Source: an uncultured Blautia sp.
Lineage (GTDB): Bacteria; Bacillota; Clostridia; Lachnospirales; Lachnospiraceae
NCBI GenBank assembly: GCA_934371915.1
Contig: CAKROE010000012.1
Span: 1 to 43,793 of the forward strand
Direction of reading: 5' to 3'
Length of the DNA: 43,793 bases
Shown here: in pieces, positions 36,646-43,793 of the stretch
Layout of the letters: every line of letters begins with the position of its first letter
Position numbering within the stretch: the stretch's first letter is position 1
Translations under genes and position numbers: made by a program
The notes under the pieces: generated by a model
Seen by the model: only the letters and a program-made list of their open reading frames with translations
Database searches by the model: none
What the model was told of the DNA's origin: nothing

Positions 36646-39425
36646 TCTTTTTCTCCCAGACGAATCTTCTCCATCTGCTCCTGCAGCTCCTCTGACATAT
36701 GATCAAAAAGATAGGTTTTGCTGCTCTGTCGGCGTTGATGCCATTCTGCACGTACAGCCTTTTCCGTATCTTCGATTTCTTTTTTCAGTCCCTGTGCCGA
36801 GATTCTGTGTGCACCCTGGCCCATGATGATGACCTGCTCCAGTCCATCCGAAGTTGCCACCGTCACCTGATATTGCCGTCCGATTTTATGGACAGTTTTT
36901 TCGATATACTGATCGGCCGTCTCGGCTTCCTTCGTATAAACCACATAAATATTATGATATGGAATGACTTCTTCCCTGTGTCCTTCCACCTTGTAAGCAT
37001 CCAGTACAAGAATCAGTGTACATTTTCGATATCCCTGATAATTGCTCAGAATATCCATCAGCTTATCACATGCCGCATGAATATTTTCTTTTGCAAGCTC
37101 ATTTAATTCTTCCCATGAAAAGATGATATTGTAACCATCAACAAGCAGGTATTCTTCTTTACGCGGTTTGCCTGCTTTATAGTGTGTCGTCGGTACAGAT
37201 GCATGAACGGTCTTTTTCTGAAAAGCACCGCGGTCACGTTTCACCGGTCCGAAAGTACGTTCAAAGATCGCCTGCAGCTCTTCCTCCTCTGCATAGCTGC
37301 CGCTATAGGAAAAACTCTCGGATTTTTTGCCGGACTTTCCACTATTTTTCCCGTTCTTCACCGGATTATCCACCTGAGCAAGTCCTGCATCCTCATTTTC
37401 CACATTTTCATACCAGTTCTCACTGTCCAGTGCATCCATATCTACACCGCTCTGCAAATGCATATAGTCTTCCACCTGATCCCATGGCACGACAAATCCA
37501 GCCCCGTGTGCACAGAAAACAGAACCTGTCGGATTCTCCAGATCGGCCTCCGGATCATAGCCTGTATTCAGCACGATCTCCTCCTGATTTCTGCACGGTG
37601 CATAGCCTTTCAGATTGCAGAAAAGTTTGCCTGTTCCATGTGTGTATGCGATCACTTCTTTCTGATAATCCCGCATCTGTGAAACGGCTGCTGTGCCTTT
37701 CAGAACTGCCACATCACCATCCGTTTCCGGTGCCTCAAACGTTCCCTGCATCTTCTGTACATCGGTCATTGCACGGCCGATCATCTCTGCCGGTACTTCC
37801 AGACGAAATTCATAATATGGTTCCAGAAGAATGCTTTTTGCTTTCCGCAGTCCCTGACGTACTGCACGGTATGTTGCCTGACGGAAATCACCGCCCTCTG
37901 TATGTTTGGCATGTGCCCTTCCGGTCAGGAGTGTGATCTGCACGTCGGTAAGCGGTGAGCCGGTCAGAACTCCGATGTGCTCTTTTTCTTCAAGATGTGT
38001 AAGGATCAGTCTCTGCCAGTTGCGCGCCAGCACATCCTCGCTGCATGCGGTAAAAAACTGACATCCGCTGCCCGGTTCTCCCGGCTCGATCAGAAGATGT
38101 ACTTCAGCATAGTGACGGAGCGGTTCAAAATGCCCCACACCCTCAACCGGTTCTGCGATTGTTTCTTTATAAACAATACTTCCGGCACCGAATTCCACTG
38201 CCACATGAAAACGGTCCCAGATCATTTTTTTCAGAATCTCTATCTGCACTTCTCCCATCAGCTGTGCATGGATCTCTCCAAGCTGACTGTCCCACAGGAT
38301 ATGAAGCTGTGGTTCTTCCTCCTCAAGCATTCTTAGTTTCTGCAGCATCTGATGTGGATCACATTCATCCGGAAGGATGATCTGATAGTTGAGGACAGGT
38401 TCCAGTACAGGGAGTTCTGATTCATTTTCTGCTCCAAGTCCCTCACCCGGATAAGTTTTTGTGAGACCTGTCACTGCACAGACAAGACCAGCCTCTGCTT
38501 CCTGCGTTGTCTCATATTTTGCTCCGGAATACAGACGGATCTGATCCACTTTTTCTTCCCACGAAGATTCTTCCACTTTTCTTCCCGGCAGACTTTGACC
38601 CACACCTTCTGATGAGAGCAGCGTCTTTACCTTCATGCTTCCGCCCGTGATCTTCATATAAGTAAGGCGGTTGCCCTGCTCATCTCTTGCGATCTTGAAG
38701 ACTTTTGCACCAAAAGCTTCCTGTCGCTCCGGTTCTTCTGTATACGTGCGAAGTCCGTTCAGAAATTCTTCCACGCCTTCCATTTTCAGTGCGGAACCAA
38801 AAAAACATGGAAAAACTTTTCTCTGTGCGATGAGTGCCGTACTCTCCGCTGCAGTCACTTCGCCGGTTTCCAGATATTTTTCCAAAAGCTTCTCATCACA
38901 GACTGCGATGTTTTCCATCTGCTCCGGTGAAAATCCCTCCTCGGCGCCTTCTGTCTTTCCGAAATCCACACAGTTTTCATGCAGGTGCTTTTTCAGATCT
39001 GCGAGGAGTGCATCGTGATCTGTCCCCTGCTGATCCATTTTATTTACAAATAAAAACGTCGGAATCTGATATCTTTCCAAAAGCCTCCACAATGTCATCG
39101 TATGGCTCTGTACCCCATCCATACCATTGATCACAAGGATTGCATAATCAAGCACCTGCAGCGTACGCTCCATCTCTGCCGAAAAATCGACATGCCCCGG
39201 AGTGTCAAGAAGTGACACTTCCATATCGTCCGTTTTCAGCAGCGCCTGTTTGGAAAAAATGGTGATTCCTCTTTCCTTTTCCAGTTCATACGTATCCAGA
39301 AAAGCGTCTCCATGATCTACACGCCCGAGCTTTCGGATCTCGCCGCACAGATACAGAAGACCTTCCGATAAAGTTGTCTTTCCGGCATCAACATGTGCCA
39401 GAATTCCTATAACCAGTTTTTTCAT
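36642..39425 (-). CDS. TetM-like translation GTPase fused to Rae1-like NYN nuclease
   Basis: This 927-residue fusion begins with an EF-G/Tet(M)-type GTPase: G1 AHVDAGKT (10-17), G2 RGITI (52-56), G3 DTPGH (74-78), G4 NKMD (128-131) and G5 SALK (211-214), followed by domains II-V to about 655 (LLEPYYEFRL, LKGY at 605-608). The loop equivalent to the Tet(M) YYSPVST loop reads AHAKHTE (504-510), at the same length but with a different sequence. A low-complexity linker (about 656-755) leads to an NYN/YacP domain (757-927) with LLVDGYNIIFSW, VLDAYKVEG, YTKEAETADQYIEK and VATSDGLEQ...GQGAHRISA. All acidic catalytic positions appear intact. Rae1/YacP cuts mRNA in the ribosomal A site. The gene follows tetR by 23 bases. 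Confidence 0.9.
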   Translation of the reverse strand: MKKLVIGILAHVDAGKTTLSEGLLYLCGEIRKLGRVDHGDAFLDTYELEKERGITIFSKQALLKTDDMEVSLLDTPGHVDFSAEMERTLQVLDYAILVINGMDGVQSHTMTLWRLLERYQIPTFLFVNKMDQQGTDHDALLADLKKHLHENCVDFGKTEGAEEGFSPEQMENIAVCDEKLLEKYLETGEVTAAESTALIAQRKVFPCFFGSALKMEGVEEFLNGLRTYTEEPERQEAFGAKVFKIARDEQGNRLTYMKITGGSMKVKTLLSSEGVGQSLPGRKVEESSWEEKVDQIRLYSGAKYETTQEAEAGLVCAVTGLTKTYPGEGLGAENESELPVLEPVLNYQIILPDECDPHQMLQKLRMLEEEEPQLHILWDSQLGEIHAQLMGEVQIEILKKMIWDRFHVAVEFGAGSIVYKETIAEPVEGVGHFEPLRHYAEVHLLIEPGEPGSGCQFFTACSEDVLARNWQRLILTHLEEKEHIGVLTGSPLTDVQITLLTGRAHAKHTEGGDFRQATYRAVRQGLRKAKSILLEPYYEFRLEVPAEMIGRAMTDVQKMQGTFEAPETDGDVAVLKGTAAVSQMRDYQKEVIAYTHGTGKLFCNLKGYAPCRNQEEIVLNTGYDPEADLENPTGSVFCAHGAGFVVPWDQVEDYMHLQSGVDMDALDSENWYENVENEDAGLAQVDNPVKNGKNSGKSGKKSESFSYSGSYAEEEELQAIFERTFGPVKRDRGAFQKKTVHASVPTTHYKAGKPRKEEYLLVDGYNIIFSWEELNELAKENIHAACDKLMDILSNYQGYRKCTLILVLDAYKVEGHREEVIPYHNIYVVYTKEAETADQYIEKTVHKIGRQYQVTVATSDGLEQVIIMGQGAHRISAQGLKKEIEDTEKAVRAEWHQRRQSSKTYLFDHMSEELQEQMEKIRLGEKE

Positions 39426-39448
39426 TTATTTTTCTTCTTTCGATTTGT

Positions 39449-39991
39449 TTATTCTTTGATGTACAAAGGTGCCAGTTTCTGCACGATCACTTCGCTGACG
39501 CGGATCAGCGTATCCAGTTCCTTGTCCTGATTGTTCAGATATGCATGAAAACATCCCTGAATGCAAAACGACAGCATAATATCTTTCTCCGGATCATTCT
39601 GATATTCTGGAAAGTTTTCTTTGATCAGACGCTTCAGTTCCGCCTCCAGACAGTCTCCGAGATGGCTTTTTTCTGTACCGGAAAACAGAATATTGATCAG
39701 CGAATGATTGGATACCAACGCAATATACAGATTTCTCGTAAACACATCAGGATCTTTAAACGGCGCCTCCTGCTGCCTGGAAATATTTGTAAGCACCGTT
39801 GTGATCGTCTCGGATTCGAGTGTCTGTGACAATGCATAAATATCCTCATAGTGGCTGTAAAACGTCGATTTGTTGATACATGCCAGACTGCACAGCTCCT
39901 TCACGGTGATTTTTTCCAGTGGTTTTGCCGCGCGCAGTTCCAGAAACGCATTTCGAATCGCCTTTTCGGTTTTTTCTATTCTGATATCCAT
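39449..39991 (-). CDS. TetR/AcrR-family transcriptional regulator
   Basis: This 180-residue regulator has an N-terminal TetR helix-turn-helix (KAIRNAFLELRAAKPLEKI, ELCSLACINKSTFYSHY) and a helical ligand-binding C-terminal domain. I chose the ATG at 39991, with AGGAGA 6 bases upstream; the longer open frame reads through the promoter. It is the first gene of the operon with the GTPase-NYN fusion and is therefore probably autoregulatory. Operator-like repeats lie at 40009-40060. The ligand is unknown. If the operon responds to a ribosome-targeting compound, this would be the sensor. Confidence 0.9.
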   Translation of the reverse strand: MDIRIEKTEKAIRNAFLELRAAKPLEKITVKELCSLACINKSTFYSHYEDIYALSQTLESETITTVLTNISRQQEAPFKDPDVFTRNLYIALVSNHSLINILFSGTEKSHLGDCLEAELKRLIKENFPEYQNDPEKDIMLSFCIQGCFHAYLNNQDKELDTLIRVSEVIVQKLAPLYIKE

Positions 39992-40008
39992 ATAACCGTT
40001 CTCCTTTT

Positions 40009-40060
40009 CCGACAGTTTTTGAAAATCGTCGGTTATCCGCCATTTGTCCGAAATCGTCGG
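40009..40060. promoter_or_regulatory. Candidate TetR operators (CCGAC/GTCGG repeats)
   Basis: An imperfect 24-bp palindrome at 40009-40032 has CCGAC and GTCGG ends and matching T4/A4 inner arms. A second, shorter CCGA/TCGG palindrome lies at 40048-40060. The run AATCGTCGGT is repeated directly in both. The sites lie between the tetR start codon and the shared promoter, and the second one touches the glgB -35 box. Confidence 0.55.
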
Positions 40061-40089
40061 TAGACAGGCGGTGTTTTTCTTTTTATAGT
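40061..40089 (+). promoter_or_regulatory. Sigma-A promoter of glgB
   Basis: TAGACA (40061-40066) lies 17 bases before TATAGT (40084-40089). The -10 box overlaps that of the divergent tetR promoter. Confidence 0.6.
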
Positions 40090-40115
40090 ATACTAAACTA
40101 CACAACCAATGTCTA
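40087..40115 (-). promoter_or_regulatory. Sigma-A promoter of tetR operon
   Basis: On the minus strand TAGACA (40110-40115) lies 17 bases before TATACT (40087-40092). The two divergent promoters share three bases of their -10 boxes, so only one polymerase can open the site at a time. Confidence 0.6.
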
Positions 40116-40135
40116 TTATCTGCAAGGAGAATACC

Positions 40136-41920
40136 ATGGATTTTTACGGATTTTATACAGGAAAAATTTTTGATGCCTACAAATATCTCGGCGCCCACAC
40201 AGAAAAACAGGGCGTAACTTTTCGTACGTTTGCACCTTCTGCTTCACGCATTACCCTGATCGGGGAATTTAATGACTGGCAGGAATGGGATATGAACAAA
40301 GTATCTGACGGAAATTTCTGGGAATGCTATGTTCCGCAGGCAAAAGCCGGCCAGATGTATAAGTACCGCATTTATGACCGAAGCGGAAATGCCGTGGATC
40401 ACTGCGATCCATATGGCTTCGGCATGGAACTCCGTCCAAACAGTGCTTCCATCATCCGCGATATGAACGGCTACAAATTTAAAGACAGTCAGTGGATGCA
40501 GAACCGCAGTGACTGCCGCAAAAAACCTCTCAATATTTATGAGATCCATTTCGGTTCTTTCCGCAAGCCTTCTGACAAAGCGGACGACTGGTACAACTAT
40601 GAAGAAATGATCGACGTTCTGATCCCATATCTCACCAAAAACGGTTACAACTACCTGGAGATCATGCCGCTGAATGAATATCCATGTGACGAATCATGGG
40701 GCTATCAGGCAACCGGATTTTTCAGTCCGACTTCCCGCTACGGAACTGCGGATCAGCTAAAAGCTTTTGTTGATGCCTGCCACAAACACGGCATCGGTGT
40801 CCTGATGGATTTTGTCCCGGTACATTTTGCAGTGGACTCCTACGGACTTGCCAATTATGACGGAACTTCTCTTTTTGAATATCCGAATTCCGCTGTCGGT
40901 GTCAGCGAATGGGGCAGCTGCAATTTCATGCACTCCCGCGGTGAGACAAGAAGTTTCCTGCAGTCCTGTGCCAATTACTGGATCAGTGAATTTCATATGG
41001 ACGGTATCCGCATGGATGCAATCAGCCGTGCCATCTACTGGCAGGGTGACCCGGCACGTGGTGTCAATCTGAATGCCGTAGAATTTCTCCAGTATATGAA
41101 CCAGGGCCTGAAGGGAATGCATCCATCAGTCATTCTCGCCGCCGAAGATTCCACCTCTTTCCCGAAGGTAACCGATCCTGTCGATCAGGGAGGGCTTGGC
41201 TTCGATTATAAATGGGATATGGGATGGATGAATGACACACTCAATTATTTCCGCACTGCGCCGGAATACCGTCCGGAAAATTACCACAAACTCACATTCT
41301 CGATGATGTATTATTATGATGCCCGTTTCCTGCTCCCGCTCTCACACGATGAAGTCGTTCACGGCAAGGCAACCATCATGCAGAAAATGAGCGGTGATTA
41401 TGAAAACAAATTCCCGCAGGCGCGTTCCCTGTATATGTACATGTACGCACACCCGGGCAAAAAACTAAATTTCATGGGAAATGAAATCGGACAGTTCCGC
41501 GAATGGGACGAAAAAAGAGAACAGGACTGGATGCTTCTGGATTATCCGGCTCATGATGCTTTCGCACACTTTATGAAAGATCTGAATAAACTGTATCTGG
41601 AACATTCCGCTCTCTGGGAAAAAGATTATGAAGCTGACGGTTTCAGATGGATCGACTGTCATCAGGAAGGACGCTGTATTTATGTCTTCGAACGAAGCAG
41701 TAAAAAAGAGCGCATCCTTTCTCTGTTTAATTTCTCTGATCAGGAACAGATGTATGAATTGAAAATTTCTGATGCGCAGAAATTAAAAGAACTCCTGAAC
41801 AGTAATCTGGCTGTTTATGGCGGCACACAGAAACGCAAAAGTGCTGTCAAAACAATCAAAGACGGCAGAATCCTTCTGACCCTGCCGCCGTATTCCTCTG
41901 TATATTATCTTGCGGAATAA
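40136..41920 (+). CDS. glgB: 1,4-alpha-glucan branching enzyme
   Basis: GlgB makes alpha-1,6 branches in glycogen. The 594 residues have an N-terminal CBM48 domain (about 20-115, VTFRTFAPSASRITLIGEFNDW) and a GH13 catalytic barrel with DFVPVHF, the nucleophile D294 in DGIRMDAIS, the acid/base E337 in LAAEDST, and H404-D405 in LSHDEV; a C-terminal beta domain follows. I chose the ATG at 40136, with AGGAG 6 bases upstream. No other glycogen gene is nearby, so it is an orphan glgB. It is divergent from the tetR operon and shares promoter bases and possibly an operator with it. Confidence 0.95.
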   Translation: MDFYGFYTGKIFDAYKYLGAHTEKQGVTFRTFAPSASRITLIGEFNDWQEWDMNKVSDGNFWECYVPQAKAGQMYKYRIYDRSGNAVDHCDPYGFGMELRPNSASIIRDMNGYKFKDSQWMQNRSDCRKKPLNIYEIHFGSFRKPSDKADDWYNYEEMIDVLIPYLTKNGYNYLEIMPLNEYPCDESWGYQATGFFSPTSRYGTADQLKAFVDACHKHGIGVLMDFVPVHFAVDSYGLANYDGTSLFEYPNSAVGVSEWGSCNFMHSRGETRSFLQSCANYWISEFHMDGIRMDAISRAIYWQGDPARGVNLNAVEFLQYMNQGLKGMHPSVILAAEDSTSFPKVTDPVDQGGLGFDYKWDMGWMNDTLNYFRTAPEYRPENYHKLTFSMMYYYDARFLLPLSHDEVVHGKATIMQKMSGDYENKFPQARSLYMYMYAHPGKKLNFMGNEIGQFREWDEKREQDWMLLDYPAHDAFAHFMKDLNKLYLEHSALWEKDYEADGFRWIDCHQEGRCIYVFERSSKKERILSLFNFSDQEQMYELKISDAQKLKELLNSNLAVYGGTQKRKSAVKTIKDGRILLTLPPYSSVYYLAE

Positions 41921-41928
41921 AAAGTTAC

Positions 41929-41963
41929 AGGGCTGCAATCATCTCACGATGACAGCAGCCCTG
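41929..41963 (+). terminator. Hairpin after glgB
   Basis: CAGGGCTGC pairs with GCAGCCCTG, with an inner TCATC/GATGA stem. The following sequence is only moderately T-rich, so this is a probable but weak terminator. Confidence 0.55.
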
Positions 41964-41986
41964 ATGTGTTATCTTTATTTAAGGAT

Positions 41987-42675
41987 TTAGAAAATACCGA
42001 ATTCCTTCATCAACTGCTCTCTGTACACTTCATCTTCTGTTGCCCTCTGAAGGTCATCTAAACGTTTTTCCTTCAGAAGTTTCGCAGTAAGAGCAGACAT
42101 TGCTTTACTTCCTTCTTCTCTTCCACGTACAACTCCATCATCAAATATCATCTGCCCGATTCTCGTCATTGCAACTACCTCCTTTACTTTCTCCAAATCT
42201 TTTCCTTCCAGGAATTTATCTGCCAGTGTATACAACATTGCCATCGTTTTTTCTGCTTTTCTTCCAGCCGTTTCAGGACTGTATCAGCCTTTTTATCTGC
42301 GAGATATATCGGAATCACCCGATAAACATATGCTCCACAATCCATTTCCGTAATGGTATGTTCGATTCCTCCTGAATATATCACATATGTAATTACATTC
42401 TTCCCTGCCTTGTGGGACAATACACTTTCATATGCCCGAAATCTGCGCAGGTCTTTCTTACCGGAATCAGTTGTCTGGAATTCTATATGGATATAAAAAT
42501 CTCCTGTTGTAAGAAATGTAAAATCCATATACAAAGAATGAATCGTCAGTTCTACCAATTCCGTGATTCCTGATTCTACAAACTCATAGTCGATTCCCAA
42601 GGTCTTCAGAATCGTATCACGAAAATAATCAAAACCCATTTTCAAAATCGCATCTTCATGTTTTATATTTGCCAT
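41987..42675 (-). pseudogene. Rpn/PD-(D/E)XK nuclease-transposase gene, frameshifted
   Basis: The two parts are a 163-residue N-terminal frame (42184-42675) and an 85-residue C-terminal frame (41987-42244) of a recombination-promoting nuclease (Rpn/PD-(D/E)XK transposase) family protein. The N-terminus has the nuclease fold with MDFTFLTTGDFYIHIEFQT. The frames are joined at an A6 run; adding one A would give EEKQKKTMAMLYTLADKFL continuously. The segment normally found between VLKRLEEK and the MLYTLADKFL helix also seems to be missing, so there is probably an internal deletion as well. The C-terminal RGREEG segment is typical of the family. GAAAGGAAG precedes the ATG at 42675. Confidence 0.75.
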
Positions 42676-42911
42676 TAGGCTTCCTTTCTTTCTTCGTTCA
42701 GTATCGTATGCTTTTGTATTTTGAAAATGTCTTTGGTTTATTTATATGTTCATACAGAATTTTTTTAGAAATATTATTCTGTTATTTTATCATTTGTAAT
42801 GTGTAAAATCTGCTCCTCCTTTGGATTTATTGTAACAGAAGCTTTATTTCCCGGCAAACAAAACATTCATTAACAAAACGGAAGGATCGTGTCGATCCTC
42901 CCGTCATATCT
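42676..42911. other. AT-rich intergenic region
   Basis: No gene is seen in these 236 bases. They contain the terminator of the surface-protein gene at the right and a run of T-rich sequence where a promoter for the Rpn gene would be expected, but no convincing one stands out. Confidence 0.5.
42875..42903 (-). terminator. Terminator of surface-protein gene
   Basis: On the minus strand CGGGAGGATCG pairs with CGATCCTTCCG over three bases and is followed by TTTTGTT, just after the stop codon at 42912. Confidence 0.8.
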
Positions 42912-43793
42912 TTATTTAACTTTTACTTTCTTTTTTCCACTCCAGCTGGAATAATAAGTTTTTCCTTTTGTCTTCCTGACAGTACGAACACGCACATAAT
43001 AGCTGCCTTTCTTTATACCGGAAACTTTCTTCTTAACAGTTTTTGCACTTTTAATCTGAATGGTTTTAGATTTTTTGAAATTCTTATTTTTGCTGTATTG
43101 AATCTGATATCCGGTAATACCTGAAGATATTTTTTTCCATTTTACTGTAAAGTTGCGTTTACCACGCTTCAGACTTGTAATCTTCGTGGATTTCAATTTA
43201 ACTACTTTTGTACTTGTTCCGGAAGTCGTGCCATTCGTTGCAGCCTGAAGAGCAGGAATCTCCGCTTTTTCTGTAGCATTGCAGATAGAGCAAGTTCTCT
43301 CTTTTAATCCTTTCTTTCCAACCTGTGGAGAAGCGACCACTTTCCATGATGACCAACTGTGACTTCCTTCCACAATCTTGAAATCCACTGTCAGTTCTCC
43401 ATAATTTTTACCAATTCCCTGAATAATGACTGTGGCAGTTCCCGGTTTGATATTGTTTTTCCATGAAACTTTATAGTCTTCTCCATTTTTAAGAACTTTG
43501 TCACCATAAGAAACCACCAGCTCTGGCTTAATCTCATTTCCTGTATAGAAAACCTCTTTCTGATCCAGCTTTGCAGCACACTTAGATATATCAATTTTCT
43601 TATCCTGAATCACAGAAATAATTGTGTCGAAGTTTCCACTTCCATCAGAATCTTCAGTAAGACCTCTGTCAGAGCCTTCTTCAGCAGATACATCTTTAAA
43701 CTGATAATTCCTTGAACTGTCAAGTTCATCTGCTCTGAGTTCTTTATCTGAATTCACAGTTACATCATCATTTTCATCTTCTGTTTGCTGTGT
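42912..43793 (-). CDS. Cell-surface protein, C-terminal part, cut by window edge
   Basis: The frame is open to the right edge with no stop, giving 293 residues of the C-terminal part of a larger, probably exported protein; a GTG at 43757 is internal rather than a start. The visible order is an acidic Asp/Glu/Ser-rich stretch, an Ig-like repeat (CAAKLDQKEVFYTGNEIKPELVV...GKNYGELTVDFKIV), a HSWSSWKVV...CSICNATEKAEIPAL module with a Cys-x2-Cys pair, and a C-terminal fibronectin type III-like domain very rich in Lys (TVKWKKISSGITGYQIQYS to KVKVK). No LPxTG or membrane anchor is present, so the protein is probably held by N-terminal domains or secreted. The role is unknown. Confidence 0.8.
   Translation of the reverse strand, partial: TQQTEDENDDVTVNSDKELRADELDSSRNYQFKDVSAEEGSDRGLTEDSDGSGNFDTIISVIQDKKIDISKCAAKLDQKEVFYTGNEIKPELVVSYGDKVLKNGEDYKVSWKNNIKPGTATVIIQGIGKNYGELTVDFKIVEGSHSWSSWKVVASPQVGKKGLKERTCSICNATEKAEIPALQAATNGTTSGTSTKVVKLKSTKITSLKRGKRNFTVKWKKISSGITGYQIQYSKNKNFKKSKTIQIKSAKTVKKKVSGIKKGSYYVRVRTVRKTKGKTYYSSWSGKKKVKVK

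Noticed and set aside
36642..39425. Plain tetracycline-resistance gene
   Set aside because: The key Tet(M) loop is AHAKHTE instead of YYSPVST, and the protein carries an NYN nuclease domain; resistance would need testing.
42184..42260. Programmed -1 frameshift in the Rpn gene
   Set aside because: The A6 run is in the wrong phase for a classical X-XXY-YYZ slippery site, and part of the protein seems deleted; mutation is simpler.

Overview
The window looks like a chromosomal segment of a low-to-mid GC, Gram-positive, gut-type Clostridia, most likely Lachnospiraceae. The evidence is the gene content and order (ftsH-uvrC-hprK-ROK glucokinase, a DUF1846 protein, NptA with PhoB/PhoR, a YedE/TusA/DUF3343 selenium set, a TetM-like GTPase fused to an NYN domain), strong AGGAGG-type ribosome binding sites and sigma-A promoters. 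The genus cannot be fixed from the sequence alone. No rRNA, tRNA, IS element, phage or CRISPR array was seen.

Layout. 1-2545: a minus-strand t6A and processing group (tsaE, tsaB, rimI, rnz; rnz runs off the left edge), divergent from a peptidyl-prolyl isomerase gene. 3151-6544: class A penicillin-binding protein with an 11-copy 15-bp repeat in its tail, overlapping a YigZ gene. 6686-12694: ftsH-uvrC-hprK-glk operon. 12769-14429: a divergent DUF1846 gene. 14469-22989: a sugar island with galE, a binding protein plus two permeases under a consensus promoter that contains a near-perfect cre site, an anomeric sugar kinase and nucleotidyltransferase pair, an AraC regulator and nagB. This fits N-acetylhexosamine or galactose-containing glycan use, but the substrate is inferred. 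23051-26967: nptA-phoB-phoR with 11-bp-phased PhoP-type boxes. 27025-31643: greA, then a selenium or sulfur group (DUF3343, TusA-like, YedE, cysteine desulfurase) and a LysR regulator. 31645-39991: a minus-strand run of tetR, a TetM-like GTPase fused to a Rae1-like NYN nuclease, an LRR protein, a HExxH plus VWA protein and a MoxR ATPase, then a secreted metallo-beta-lactamase-fold protein. 40136-41920: glgB, divergent from tetR. 41987-43793: a broken Rpn-type nuclease gene and the end of a surface protein that runs off the right edge.

Most notable is the tetR-to-MoxR operon. The three junctions downstream of the GTPase gene overlap by 4 to 14 bases, so translation is probably coupled. Its first enzyme joins a ribosome-binding EF-G-like GTPase to a domain closely resembling Rae1/YacP, an endonuclease that cuts mRNA in the ribosomal A site. 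The loop corresponding to the tetracycline-displacing loop of Tet(M) has a different sequence. I infer a ribosome-directed mRNA cleavage or quality-control system with a MoxR/VWA remodelling module, rather than plain tetracycline resistance. HPr kinase in the central operon and the cre site in front of the sugar transporter point to ordinary Firmicute carbon catabolite control acting inside the same window.
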